Source: Gammaproteobacteria bacterium
GTDB taxonomy: Bacteria > Pseudomonadota > Gammaproteobacteria > Enterobacterales > Kangiellaceae
Assembly: GCA_013372875.1 (NCBI GenBank)
Contig: JABXIW010000367.1
Location: 1 to 5,978, forward strand
Length of the DNA stretch: 5,978 nucleotides
Reading direction: 5' to 3'
The translations under genes and the position numbers were made by a program. Shown here piece by piece: positions 1-5,978 of this stretch. Position 1 is the first letter of the stretch. Each line of letters opens with the position of its first letter. Below the pieces are notes generated by a model that was not told the DNA's origin, searched no databases, and saw nothing but the letters and a program-made list of their open reading frames with translations.

Positions 1-2091
1 AAAACAAAAATTGTAAAGACCCAAAAAAGAGAAAACGCAATTGAACCCGCTAAAAACGTTAATAAACAAGACTCCGCTGAAAATATAAATGAAACGGATA
101 CAAAACTGTCTCAAAAAGAAAACACAATACCACCTATCAACAAAAGTACTAATAAGAACATAAAAAACAAAGGTGTTGTTAACTCAAATTTAATTGGGCA
201 AACAGTAAAAAACCGTTACGAAATTGAGTCTATTTTAGGTCATGGTGGACTCTGTGATGTTTATTTAGCAAAAGACAAAATTCTTGAGTCTTCTGGCTCG
301 GAGTCCCCTTATGTTGCTCTAAAAGTTTTACAGAAAGAGTTTGCGTCTCAGCCAGAGACAGCAAGAATGTTGATTCGAGAAGCGCAACAAACACAAAGAC
401 TTAGTCATCCAAACGTAATCCGGGTCTTTGATTTCGGAGTCGACGGTGATATCTACTTTTTAGTGATGGAATATATTGACGGCGAAACGTTGGAAAGTTT
501 AATCCAACGATCTCGTCCAAATGGTTTGAAGTACCATGCAATGCTTTCTATCCTCAACCAAATCCTCGACGCACTATCCTATGCTCATTCGCTCGGTGTT
601 GTACACGCCGACTTAAAACCAGCCAACGTAATTTTAACCTCCGAAGGCCATGTAAAGCTTTTGGATTTTGGTGTGTCGAAAACTCACCAGATCAAACAGG
701 ATCAGTATGCAGCAAAACGTAAAACAGAAGATCTAGAAACGCTGGGCTACACGCCTAACTACGCCTCACTCAACCTGCTCTCAGGAAAAGAACCAAACAT
801 AAGCGATGATATGTTCGCCTTATGTTGTATTACGTATGAATTGTTGAGTTGTAAGCATCCATATTCAAGAACACCAGTTAATGAAGCACTAAAGAAAAAT
901 ATTAAGGTCTCTAAACCAGCAAATATGCCAATAGCGAAGTGGCCGATTTTCTCGAAGATTTTTTCAACTGGCACAATTCCCGCTGATTTTAATGCAAAGA
1001 CAGTTAAGCGTCGTTTGAACAAGCAATATTGGCCCTTGGCCACTGGTGTCGCAGCCAGCTTGTTGTTTATGGCAGGTCTTGGATTAGTCTACAACCAACA
1101 GCAAGTTACCATTTCCGGTCTAGAAGCAAAGCTCAGTCAACAAAACGAAGTTATCCAAAATGCAGAGCTTCTATTAAGTACCTCGCCGGAGCATAGCCGC
1201 TCTTTAATCGATGGTGACGATGCCCTTCATCCTCTAATTAAAGCTGGGTTGCTCCGTCTACATAAGCCCTATTTACTCGGTCAATTTGAATCAGAAATAG
1301 ACGATGTACTCAATTCCGATGCGACTAGCTATCCGAATTACGATGAGATTGAGGCTATTTTACAAAAGGCCAAAGGCTACTACCCGGACTCACATAAAAT
1401 CGAAGTTCTTGCATTAGACATTCAATCAAGCAAGCACTCTACTCTACTTTCTATTGCTCGTCAGATTAACAGTCATTTGGAGAAATCACGTTACGATAAG
1501 GAAGAAGATACCAAGTCTATCTATGAGCTAAAAGAAGAGCTAAACCAGATCCATCAGGACTACCCTTTCGTACCGACCTCACTTTCTAGTGACGTGTTTG
1601 GTAAACACTTAAGTGACGCGTTGAAAGATCGTGATGCGGCGGCATTAGTAACATTGATAAAGGTTGGCAACACGTTCTTTACCAATAGCGATGAACATAA
1701 AGCTAACTTAGAAATAAGCAATGCGATGAAAGATGCGGTGCTCGAAATGAAGCTCTATGAAACGGCAATAGATTCGAGCAATCCGTTACCTTTCCCTATC
1801 GATGCCGCTCGTATCTTGTATCAAGACGAGTTTGATGGCCTGTACTATCGCCTAAAGCAAGCAAGAACCACTGTACATTTGGATAAGTTAGTTAAAGACG
1901 TCGATAAATTCTCTGAAAACTTCCCTGTTGGATTCCAAGATATCAATGACCTACGCTTCCAAACAGCGGACAAGTATCTACAATTCTCCGACATTCTGTT
2001 GAATAAGAGAAAGACCACCAGCGCTAGACGAGCAATGAAGAAAGCGAACGATTTGATGAAACAAATTGAGCAAGATTCCAAGCAAAGTTAA
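1..2091 (+). CDS. Membrane-anchored Hanks-type Ser/Thr protein kinase (5' partial)
   Basis: The reading frame is open from base 1 with no ATG, GTG or TTG before the ATG at 367. That ATG lies inside the kinase N-lobe, so the true start is upstream of the window. Numbering from base 1 (696 residues visible): residues 1-63 are a Lys/Asn-rich linker. The kinase domain spans about 72-336, with Gly-rich loop GHGGLCDVY (80-88), VALK lysine K108, helix C glutamate E127, catalytic loop HADLKPAN (D204, K206, N209), DFG D222 and a helix F motif SDDMFAL. HRD has become HAD, making it a non-RD kinase. All catalytic residues remain, so activity is expected. A basic stretch (KRRLNK) precedes one transmembrane helix (about 344-364), which puts the kinase in the cytoplasm. 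About 330 charged, helical residues then lie outside; no PASTA repeats are seen. Substrates are unknown. A terminator follows, so this gene is probably transcribed separately from the next operon. Confidence 0.93.
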   Translation, partial: KTKIVKTQKRENAIEPAKNVNKQDSAENINETDTKLSQKENTIPPINKSTNKNIKNKGVVNSNLIGQTVKNRYEIESILGHGGLCDVYLAKDKILESSGSESPYVALKVLQKEFASQPETARMLIREAQQTQRLSHPNVIRVFDFGVDGDIYFLVMEYIDGETLESLIQRSRPNGLKYHAMLSILNQILDALSYAHSLGVVHADLKPANVILTSEGHVKLLDFGVSKTHQIKQDQYAAKRKTEDLETLGYTPNYASLNLLSGKEPNISDDMFALCCITYELLSCKHPYSRTPVNEALKKNIKVSKPANMPIAKWPIFSKIFSTGTIPADFNAKTVKRRLNKQYWPLATGVAASLLFMAGLGLVYNQQQVTISGLEAKLSQQNEVIQNAELLLSTSPEHSRSLIDGDDALHPLIKAGLLRLHKPYLLGQFESEIDDVLNSDATSYPNYDEIEAILQKAKGYYPDSHKIEVLALDIQSSKHSTLLSIARQINSHLEKSRYDKEEDTKSIYELKEELNQIHQDYPFVPTSLSSDVFGKHLSDALKDRDAAALVTLIKVGNTFFTNSDEHKANLEISNAMKDAVLEMKLYETAIDSSNPLPFPIDAARILYQDEFDGLYYRLKQARTTVHLDKLVKDVDKFSENFPVGFQDINDLRFQTADKYLQFSDILLNKRKTTSARRAMKKANDLMKQIEQDSKQS

Positions 2092-2108
2092 CGAATTTTG
2101 TCTCATTT

Positions 2109-2128
2109 AAGGGGCTTCTAAGCCCCTT
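2109..2128 (+). terminator. Intrinsic terminator after the kinase gene
   Basis: A perfect 8-bp stem AAGGGGCT/AGCCCCTT encloses the 4-nt loop TCTA, 17 nt after the kinase stop codon. It is followed by a short pyrimidine run (TCCTC) rather than a long T-tract. The stem is GC-rich and well placed. It separates the kinase gene from the response-regulator operon downstream. Some read-through is possible because the T-tract is weak. Confidence 0.75.
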
Positions 2129-2188
2129 TCCTCAAAAACGCCTTGCCTTTATGCACTCAGATGACTAGCTTATTAGTGTAGCTGTAGT
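2129..2188 (+). promoter_or_regulatory. Interval expected to hold the promoter of the receiver-Hpt operon
   Basis: This stretch lies between the kinase terminator and the Shine-Dalgarno of the next gene, so a promoter is expected here by position. The best sigma70-like candidate I see is TTGCCT at 2143-2148 with TAGCTT at 2166-2171, a 17-nt spacer. The -10 element matches the consensus only at its ends. TATTAG at 2171-2176 is a better -10 but sits too far from that -35. No clear operator repeat is visible. The promoter elements are therefore tentative. Confidence 0.25.
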
Positions 2189-2195
2189 AAGGAAG
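2189..2195 (+). promoter_or_regulatory. Ribosome binding site supporting a TTG start
   Basis: AAGGAAG lies about 9 nt (from the end of AAGGA) upstream of the TTG at 2203. An in-frame TAG at 2197-2199 rules out any earlier start. The next in-frame GTG (2278) falls inside the receiver domain and would remove its acidic pair. The site therefore decides the start of the receiver-TPR gene in favour of TTG. Confidence 0.7.
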
Positions 2196-2202
2196 ATAGA
2201 CT

Positions 2203-3738
2203 TTGGCCGAGGGAAGAGTCGCCGTTGGTGATATCAATATCCTGGTCGTTGATGACTGTTCTACATCATCACTGCTAGTGAAACACCAACTCATTGCATT
2301 AGGCGCAAAAGCTTCTAACATCACTTGCGTGACTAACACGCAAGCGGCCTTGCTCGCCGCAAAAACTCGCTTTTATTCCTTCTTAGTAATTGATTACCAT
2401 CTTGCAGAAAAATACACAGGTTTGGATCTCGTTCACCTCCTGAGCAGAGCACAACTGATTTCAGACACAACCGCTGTGCTTATGATTTCTAGCGATGCCA
2501 CAAAAGAGACAGTTCTCACAGCACTTTCTAGCTCTGGGCGGGTTCGTCACCTGCTAACAAAACCCCTTCAAACAAAAGCACTTTACACGAAAATGCTCCA
2601 AGCACTGCAAGAACAACAGCACATTGCCGCTGTAACAAAAAGACTGCTGGCTTCACAACCTCTCTTACTATCTGATGTCATCTTGCTTCACAAGACCCAC
2701 GCGTCCAGTATTTGTGTTGAATCTCTGATTATCGATACTTTAGTTGAAAGACGTGACCACACACTACTTGAGGATTATTTACCTCTCTGCAGTCAGAAAG
2801 AGCATGCAAGTAAAGTGTGTGCGACGGCGTTTTTGTTGCATCATCAAGGGCACATATCTGAAGCAGTCAAAGTTCTGGCTGATTATGTAACTCGGAATCC
2901 GCTCTGCTTGGCTGCCATTGACAGTTTGATCGGTCTTTATGAAAGCTTGGGGCAACAACGACATGCACTCTGTTTGGCAAAAAGAGCTTTTTCGCTCACG
3001 CCAAGTAATGGTTCTCGCTTTCTCTCAGCATCCCGAATTACTGCCAAGTTGGGCCTGTTTGAAGATCTCTATGAGCTAGGCCGTACCTATGCAGCCCATT
3101 TATCACAAACCGATGCCCAATGGCTTAATGTCCTTTCTTCTTACGTTGATTTAGTCAGCGACCATTTTAAAACGCTTACTCATATTCATTCCAAGAGGAA
3201 AGTGCTTGTTCAACTGAATGAACTCTGTTTACTCACGCAAAAGCAGTTGGGTAAAGAGCAGCAAGTCAATCTATTAGCTTTTAAGCAGCTCATGCAGTGC
3301 AAGCTACTTCTCGTCGAGTCTCGCGCGGCAGAAGCGCACCTAAAATTGCTAGAGTCATTGAGTTACTTTTACGATATTCCAACACAAATGCCGATAGCAT
3401 TATTGAAACAAGCCCTTCCGCTATTAGCATTTTTTGGTGAGTTTTCTATCAGACGCAGCTTGCTCGGAGTCATCAATCAATCGTGTTCATCAGTCCGACT
3501 TCAAGAGTGTAATATCGTACCACACGAATACGACTATCCATTTTCAGTAGAGACAAAACTGAACGCTCTGGCAGCGCCGGACCAACAATGCCATTCTAAT
3601 TCGGAGTCGGTGGTTAACTTCCTAAAACAAAGGGCATTACCACCAAATTGGTCGCGATGGTTAAGCGATTATCTCTCTGGTTCTTTTTCTAGCCAGATAC
3701 CCGAACCGTTTAGCTATCACGTAACCGACAGGGAGTGA
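2203..3738 (+). CDS. Response regulator: receiver domain plus TPR-like helical region
   Basis: This 511-residue protein starts at TTG. Residues 11 to about 133 form a complete CheY-like receiver: acidic pair D17/D18 in LVVDD, phosphoacceptor D64 in LVIDYHL, the switch Ser/Thr position in MISSD (S96/S97) and conserved K120 in LTKP. The rest (about 134-511) is Leu/Ala-rich and helical. It contains TPR-like repeats around 203-300, such as the segments beginning AFLLHHQGHISEA and ALCLAKRAFSLTP. No DNA-binding, GGDEF, EAL or phosphatase motif is seen, so output is probably through protein binding. It is the first gene of an operon, with an Hpt gene only 2 nt downstream. That Hpt protein is the natural candidate to exchange phosphate with D64 (inference). 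The C-terminal repeat class is uncertain; a profile search could reassign it. Confidence 0.9.
   Translation: MAEGRVAVGDINILVVDDCSTSSLLVKHQLIALGAKASNITCVTNTQAALLAAKTRFYSFLVIDYHLAEKYTGLDLVHLLSRAQLISDTTAVLMISSDATKETVLTALSSSGRVRHLLTKPLQTKALYTKMLQALQEQQHIAAVTKRLLASQPLLLSDVILLHKTHASSICVESLIIDTLVERRDHTLLEDYLPLCSQKEHASKVCATAFLLHHQGHISEAVKVLADYVTRNPLCLAAIDSLIGLYESLGQQRHALCLAKRAFSLTPSNGSRFLSASRITAKLGLFEDLYELGRTYAAHLSQTDAQWLNVLSSYVDLVSDHFKTLTHIHSKRKVLVQLNELCLLTQKQLGKEQQVNLLAFKQLMQCKLLLVESRAAEAHLKLLESLSYFYDIPTQMPIALLKQALPLLAFFGEFSIRRSLLGVINQSCSSVRLQECNIVPHEYDYPFSVETKLNALAAPDQQCHSNSESVVNFLKQRALPPNWSRWLSDYLSGSFSSQIPEPFSYHVTDRE
3730..3735 (+). promoter_or_regulatory. Ribosome binding site of the Hpt gene
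   Basis: AGGGAG lies 5 nt before the ATG at 3741 and overlaps the last codons of the receiver gene. It favours the ATG over the in-frame GTG at 3735, which would overlap the upstream stop as GTGA but has no comparable site in front of it. The arrangement implies translational coupling. Confidence 0.7.
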
Positions 3739-3740
3739 AA

Positions 3741-4076
3741 ATGATCAACTTCGAATTGCTCAATCAATACATGGACAATGACGTAGACATCATCATTGCT
3801 GTCTTTTTAACGTACTTGGAGGATTACTCTGATGCGACAGAACAACTAAATGAAATGTTCGTACAACAAAATTGGCCAGAGCTGTATCTGATGGCACACA
3901 GCTTGAAAGGCATTCTAGAAGGCTTTGGAGAAGATATCGCAGTTGTTGCGCTGGAGAAGATAGAAACAAATACAAGAAACAATACTGCACCAGAATGCGA
4001 AGAGATAACTATAGTTAATAACGAGCTGGTGACAATTAAAAAGCAGATTTTCGCTTACTTAGAAAACTTAAAATAA
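3741..4076 (+). CDS. Orphan Hpt (histidine phosphotransfer) protein
   Basis: This 111-residue soluble protein has the length and helical pattern of a single Hpt domain. The signature AHSLKGILEGFG places the phosphorylatable histidine at H53, followed by the conserved LKG and a downstream glycine. Hpt proteins shuttle phosphate between receiver aspartates in phosphorelays and have no catalytic activity of their own. The ATG start is chosen for its Shine-Dalgarno; a GTG six bases upstream would add only two residues. The gene sits 2 nt after the receiver-TPR gene and 29 nt before a small acidic protein gene, so the three are probably one transcript. No histidine kinase is in the window. The phosphate must come from a hybrid kinase elsewhere, or the protein may drain phosphate from the neighbouring receiver (inference). 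Confidence 0.9.
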   Translation: MINFELLNQYMDNDVDIIIAVFLTYLEDYSDATEQLNEMFVQQNWPELYLMAHSLKGILEGFGEDIAVVALEKIETNTRNNTAPECEEITIVNNELVTIKKQIFAYLENLK

Positions 4077-4105
4077 AACACCTTAAGGCTTAGAACGGGG
4101 AAATT

Positions 4106-4303
4106 ATGAACATGGACAACAACCATTTCAAGGAGTTGATTGAGTCTCTCAAGGACTTAACTCCTACTCAAAAGCGATATTTGATCAGCAGAACCAAGAT
4201 GTCCTTGGACGACGAGAGCGGAATGCTAAATCCGCAAGACTTGTTGACCAGAGAAGAACTAGAAGCGCTTCTGTCATCGGCTTCCACCACCGATAACAAA
4301 TAA
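4106..4303 (+). CDS. Small acidic protein with a FliM-like CheY-binding motif (unknown function)
   Basis: This 65-residue protein starts at ATG 4106, with GGGGA at 4097-4101 as ribosome binding site; an ATG at 4112 is possible. I do not recognise the family. The N-terminal half (FKELIESLKDLTPTQKRYLI) is predicted helical. Residues 47-56, LTREELEALL, match the pattern of the E. coli FliM N-terminal peptide (LSQAEIDALL) that binds phosphorylated CheY: L-[ST]-x-x-E-[IL]-[DE]-A-L-L. There is no signal peptide or transmembrane helix. It is the last gene of the receiver-TPR/Hpt operon, which suggests a docking partner or output adaptor for a receiver domain. That role is inferred from motif and context only. 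The gene is convergent with the phosphatase/ATPase pair, 27 nt apart. That it is a real gene is likely from its start signals and operon position. Confidence 0.75.
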   Translation: MNMDNNHFKELIESLKDLTPTQKRYLISRTKMSLDDESGMLNPQDLLTREELEALLSSASTTDNK

Positions 4304-4328
4304 AGAAAGCTAATTCGCCATGGACGAA
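4272..4328. other. Weak dyads at the convergent gene junction
   Basis: Two imperfect hairpins occur. TGTCATCGG (4272-4280) pairs with CCGATAACA (4290-4298) with one mismatch, at the end of the small-protein gene. TTCG (4314-4317) pairs with CGAA (4325-4328) around CCATGG in the 27-nt gap. Reading leftwards, the second is followed by T-rich sequence, so it could weakly terminate the minus-strand operon. Neither is a convincing intrinsic terminator. Confidence 0.2.
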
Positions 4329-4330
4329 AA

Positions 4331-4825
4331 CTAAGAACCAGGTAAAGTGATAGAACTTTGCTTGGTTGTTAGACGCCCCTCTCTTTTAATCAATACAAAC
4401 GTATTTTTTCGACCACATCTCAATACCTGAAAACTGTCAACTAGATTACTGATTAACATTAATCCTCGTCCTGACGACATCCAGCTGTCTTCATCAAACA
4501 AGCTTGGTGCTTTTATTTCTTTATTCGTGTGCTCTTGGAAAACCGATTTTTTAATAGGACGACCGTAATCAGAAATACGCATTTCGATGTGAGTAGACTT
4601 AGAGTCAGATAAGATTGCACATTCGAGCTCAATCGGCTCACCTTCCTGCTCATCGTAGGAGTGTATAAAGGCATTGTTCATCACCTCAACTACGCACAAT
4701 TCGAGGTGTTGGACATCACTTACCAATACCTGATGTTGAAAGAGAAACTCGGCAAGCTGCTTACTCGCCTCACGGGAAGATTTTAGTGAGCTAAGAAACG
4801 TTTTTTTAAACTCGTAATCAGTCAT
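4331..4825 (-). CDS. RsbW-like serine kinase / anti-sigma-type GHKL ATPase
   Basis: This 164-residue cytoplasmic protein has the GHKL (HATPase_c) fold elements of the RsbW/SpoIIAB class. The N box is ELCVVEVMNNAFIHSY (E47, N51), the G1 box ISDYGRP (D86, G88) and the G2 box SGRGLMLI (G119-G121). There is no histidine phosphoacceptor (DHp) domain, so it is not a sensor histidine kinase. In this family the protein binds a sigma factor or other target and phosphorylates a STAS-domain antagonist on Ser/Thr. The ATG start is chosen because GAGGG (4831-4835) lies 5 nt upstream; in-frame GTGs at 4837 and 4831 are less favoured. It overlaps the end of the SpoIIE gene by 8 nt (ATGACTGA), so the two are translationally coupled and should act together. 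Whether its target is a sigma factor cannot be told from sequence. Confidence 0.9.
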   Translation of the reverse strand: MTDYEFKKTFLSSLKSSREASKQLAEFLFQHQVLVSDVQHLELCVVEVMNNAFIHSYDEQEGEPIELECAILSDSKSTHIEMRISDYGRPIKKSVFQEHTNKEIKAPSLFDEDSWMSSGRGLMLISNLVDSFQVLRCGRKNTFVLIKREGRLTTKQSSITLPGS

Positions 4826-5978
4826 CCTCACCCTCACATGTCGACGTGTTTGGACCAGACCATTGAAGTTGTAAAAGCGTCAAATCGTCGTCTAGCTCTT
4901 CCTTCACTTGCCAACGTTTAATACTTTCGACGACAGAAGAAACCTGTGCTTCAAATGGAAGTCCAGAAACGCTCTGTACGTTCGCGATTAAACGATTTGC
5001 AGAGAAAAGCTCATTGTCGTACCGCGCTTCAACCACGCCATCAGAAAAACACCAAATCGAGTCGTTTGGTTCTAACGTAATTTCCCCGCCCTTGTATTGC
5101 ATTGGTGCTAACGCGCCTACTATAAAATTCTCATCACCAATCATATCAATGGTTGCTTCTGATTGATGTCGCCATAAGAACTTAGGGTGGCCGGCGGTAC
5201 AGTACCTCAGTTTGCCTGTTTGCGTATTCAAAACTGCGTAAACGATTGTGAAGTACAATTGGCTGTCAGGTGTTTGTTGATATCGAAGGTTGAGCCTCTC
5301 CACCACCACATTCGGCTCCGAAACAACATATTCGCCCTCGACAAGATCTGTCGTTACCGACTCAGGCCCACAGCTTCGAGATAACGTTTTTTGAATGGAA
5401 AACGACATCAGAGCAGAAGAGACACCGTGCCCAGAAACATCGAATACATAAAACGCCACATGCTGCTCATCAAGCGCAGCATAACCGAGCATATCCCCAC
5501 CAAGCTGAGAACAAGGAAGATAGGAATAACTTAATTTTGTCGCTCCGATTTGCTGCTCTACCGGTAAAAGCTGCCTCATGAGATCACCAGCAGATTCTAG
5601 ATCTTGTCGAATCGTTTGGTAAGCGATGTCTAATTCTTGATTTCTCGCGAGTAACATATTGTGCAAATTGAGAGTACGAAACCCTGCACGTATGCGTGCT
5701 TGAAGCTCTTCTACCGATGTTTTTTTATCTACGAAATCATCCGCGCCAGAGTCAATGCCTTTGACAATCGAGCCCTGATCATTGCGTGAAGAAAGCAGGA
5801 CAAAAAAGATATACCGCTCAAACGCCGCAGATTTGAGTACACGACACAAATCAATACCACTGAGCCCAGGCATCATCAGGTCACTGAGAACAAACTGAAT
5901 ATCTTTTCGGTGCGTCAGGACTTCAAGTGCAGACTCACCGCCCTCCACAGCGATGACTTCGTACCCTTGCTTTTGCAA
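4818..5978 (-). CDS. Response regulator-SpoIIE (PP2C-type) phosphatase, 5' partial
   Basis: 386 residues are visible. The frame runs off the right edge, and the first visible codon (TTG) falls after helix 1 of a receiver domain, so the acidic pair and true start lie beyond it. Window numbering: receiver to about 98, with phosphoacceptor D33 (LSDLMMPG), switch serine S63/S64 and K85 in GADDFVDKK, where the usual Pro after Lys is Lys. A likely coiled-coil linker spans about 103-137. The SpoIIE/PP2C domain runs from about 145 to 374, with metal-binding aspartates in GGDMLG (D162), FDVSGHG (D180), FSDGVVEA (D313) and DDDLTLL (D364/D365), plus TAGHP. The set looks intact and active. Family role: RsbU-like removal of phosphate from a STAS antagonist, switched here by receiver phosphorylation. 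It is translationally coupled to the RsbW-like gene. No STAS gene is visible. Confidence 0.93.
   Translation of the reverse strand: MQKQGYEVIAVEGGESALEVLTHRKDIQFVLSDLMMPGLSGIDLCRVLKSAAFERYIFFVLLSSRNDQGSIVKGIDSGADDFVDKKTSVEELQARIRAGFRTLNLHNMLLARNQELDIAYQTIRQDLESAGDLMRQLLPVEQQIGATKLSYSYLPCSQLGGDMLGYAALDEQHVAFYVFDVSGHGVSSALMSFSIQKTLSRSCGPESVTTDLVEGEYVVSEPNVVVERLNLRYQQTPDSQLYFTIVYAVLNTQTGKLRYCTAGHPKFLWRHQSEATIDMIGDENFIVGALAPMQYKGGEITLEPNDSIWCFSDGVVEARYDNELFSANRLIANVQSVSGLPFEAQVSSVVESIKRWQVKEELDDDLTLLQLQWSGPNTSTCEGEDD
4831..4835 (-). promoter_or_regulatory. Ribosome binding site of the RsbW-like gene
   Basis: On the minus strand GAGGG lies 5 nt before the ATG at 4825, within the last codons of the upstream phosphatase gene. 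It favours ATG 4825 over the GTG codons at 4837 and 4831 and fits coupled translation. Confidence 0.6.

Noticed and set aside
969..983. Sigma54-like TGGCAC with GG-N10-GC spacing
   Set aside because: It lies inside the kinase coding region, the -12 half (CCGCT) is poor, and no gene starts just downstream. Probably chance.
759..1043. Minus-strand open frame inside the kinase gene
   Set aside because: Shadow frame of a well-supported kinase domain with no motif of its own. The same applies to the minus-strand frames at 1845-2081, 2157-2339, 2779-2964 and 3793-3990.
367..2091. ATG 367 as the start of the kinase gene
   Set aside because: It would remove the Gly-rich loop and the catalytic lysine K108, both clearly encoded in the same open frame upstream. 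The start lies before base 1.
1..2091. Assigning the kinase to a type VI secretion (PpkA) or Tad pilus locus
   Set aside because: No secretion or pilus gene is in the window, so the context cannot support either.
4261..4272. Perfect 12-bp palindrome AGAAGCGCTTCT
   Set aside because: It falls in conserved codons of the FliM-like motif of the small gene, has no loop and is unrepeated elsewhere that I can see. Explained by coding sequence.
4331..4825. Reading the GHKL protein as a sensor histidine kinase
   Set aside because: There is no H-box/DHp domain and it is only 164 residues. The N box form EVMNNA and coupling to SpoIIE fit the RsbW class.
5187..5384. Open frame on the + strand opposite the phosphatase gene
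   Set aside because: It overlaps the SpoIIE domain, which has strong family motifs. No ribosome binding site or recognisable protein was found.

Overview
The window reads as a signalling cluster from a gammaproteobacterium. The codon use, moderate AT-richness and protein style (a response regulator-SpoIIE phosphatase paired with an RsbW-like ATPase) are most like marine Vibrionaceae or relatives. This assignment rests on overall resemblance, not on a search. I see no RNA genes, insertion sequences, CRISPR arrays, attachment sites or origins. The window is almost fully coding.

Left part (1-2128, + strand): the 3' portion of a membrane-anchored Hanks-type Ser/Thr protein kinase whose start lies before base 1. 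It has a Lys/Asn-rich linker, a kinase domain with the catalytic loop HAD instead of HRD, one transmembrane helix and a helical C-terminal domain predicted to be periplasmic. A good hairpin terminator closes it.

Middle part (2129-4303, + strand): a three-gene operon. It starts with a TTG-initiated receiver-domain protein carrying a TPR-like helical C-terminus. An orphan Hpt phosphotransfer protein follows 2 nt later. Last is a 65-residue acidic protein whose C-terminal segment closely resembles the FliM N-terminal peptide that binds phosphorylated CheY. No histidine kinase is present, so the phosphate source must be encoded elsewhere.

Right part (4331-5978, - strand, convergent): two overlapping genes read leftwards. 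These are a receiver-SpoIIE/PP2C phosphatase, cut by the right edge, and an RsbW-like GHKL ATPase. Together they are two of the three parts of a partner-switching system. The STAS-domain antagonist that normally links them is not in the window.

Working model (inference): the region combines Ser/Thr phosphorylation, His-Asp phosphorelay and partner switching. A phosphorylated receiver would control a SpoIIE phosphatase, which would act on an unseen STAS protein held or phosphorylated by the ATPase. A parallel receiver/Hpt/small-protein branch would feed the same or a neighbouring output. The regulated process cannot be read from this window.
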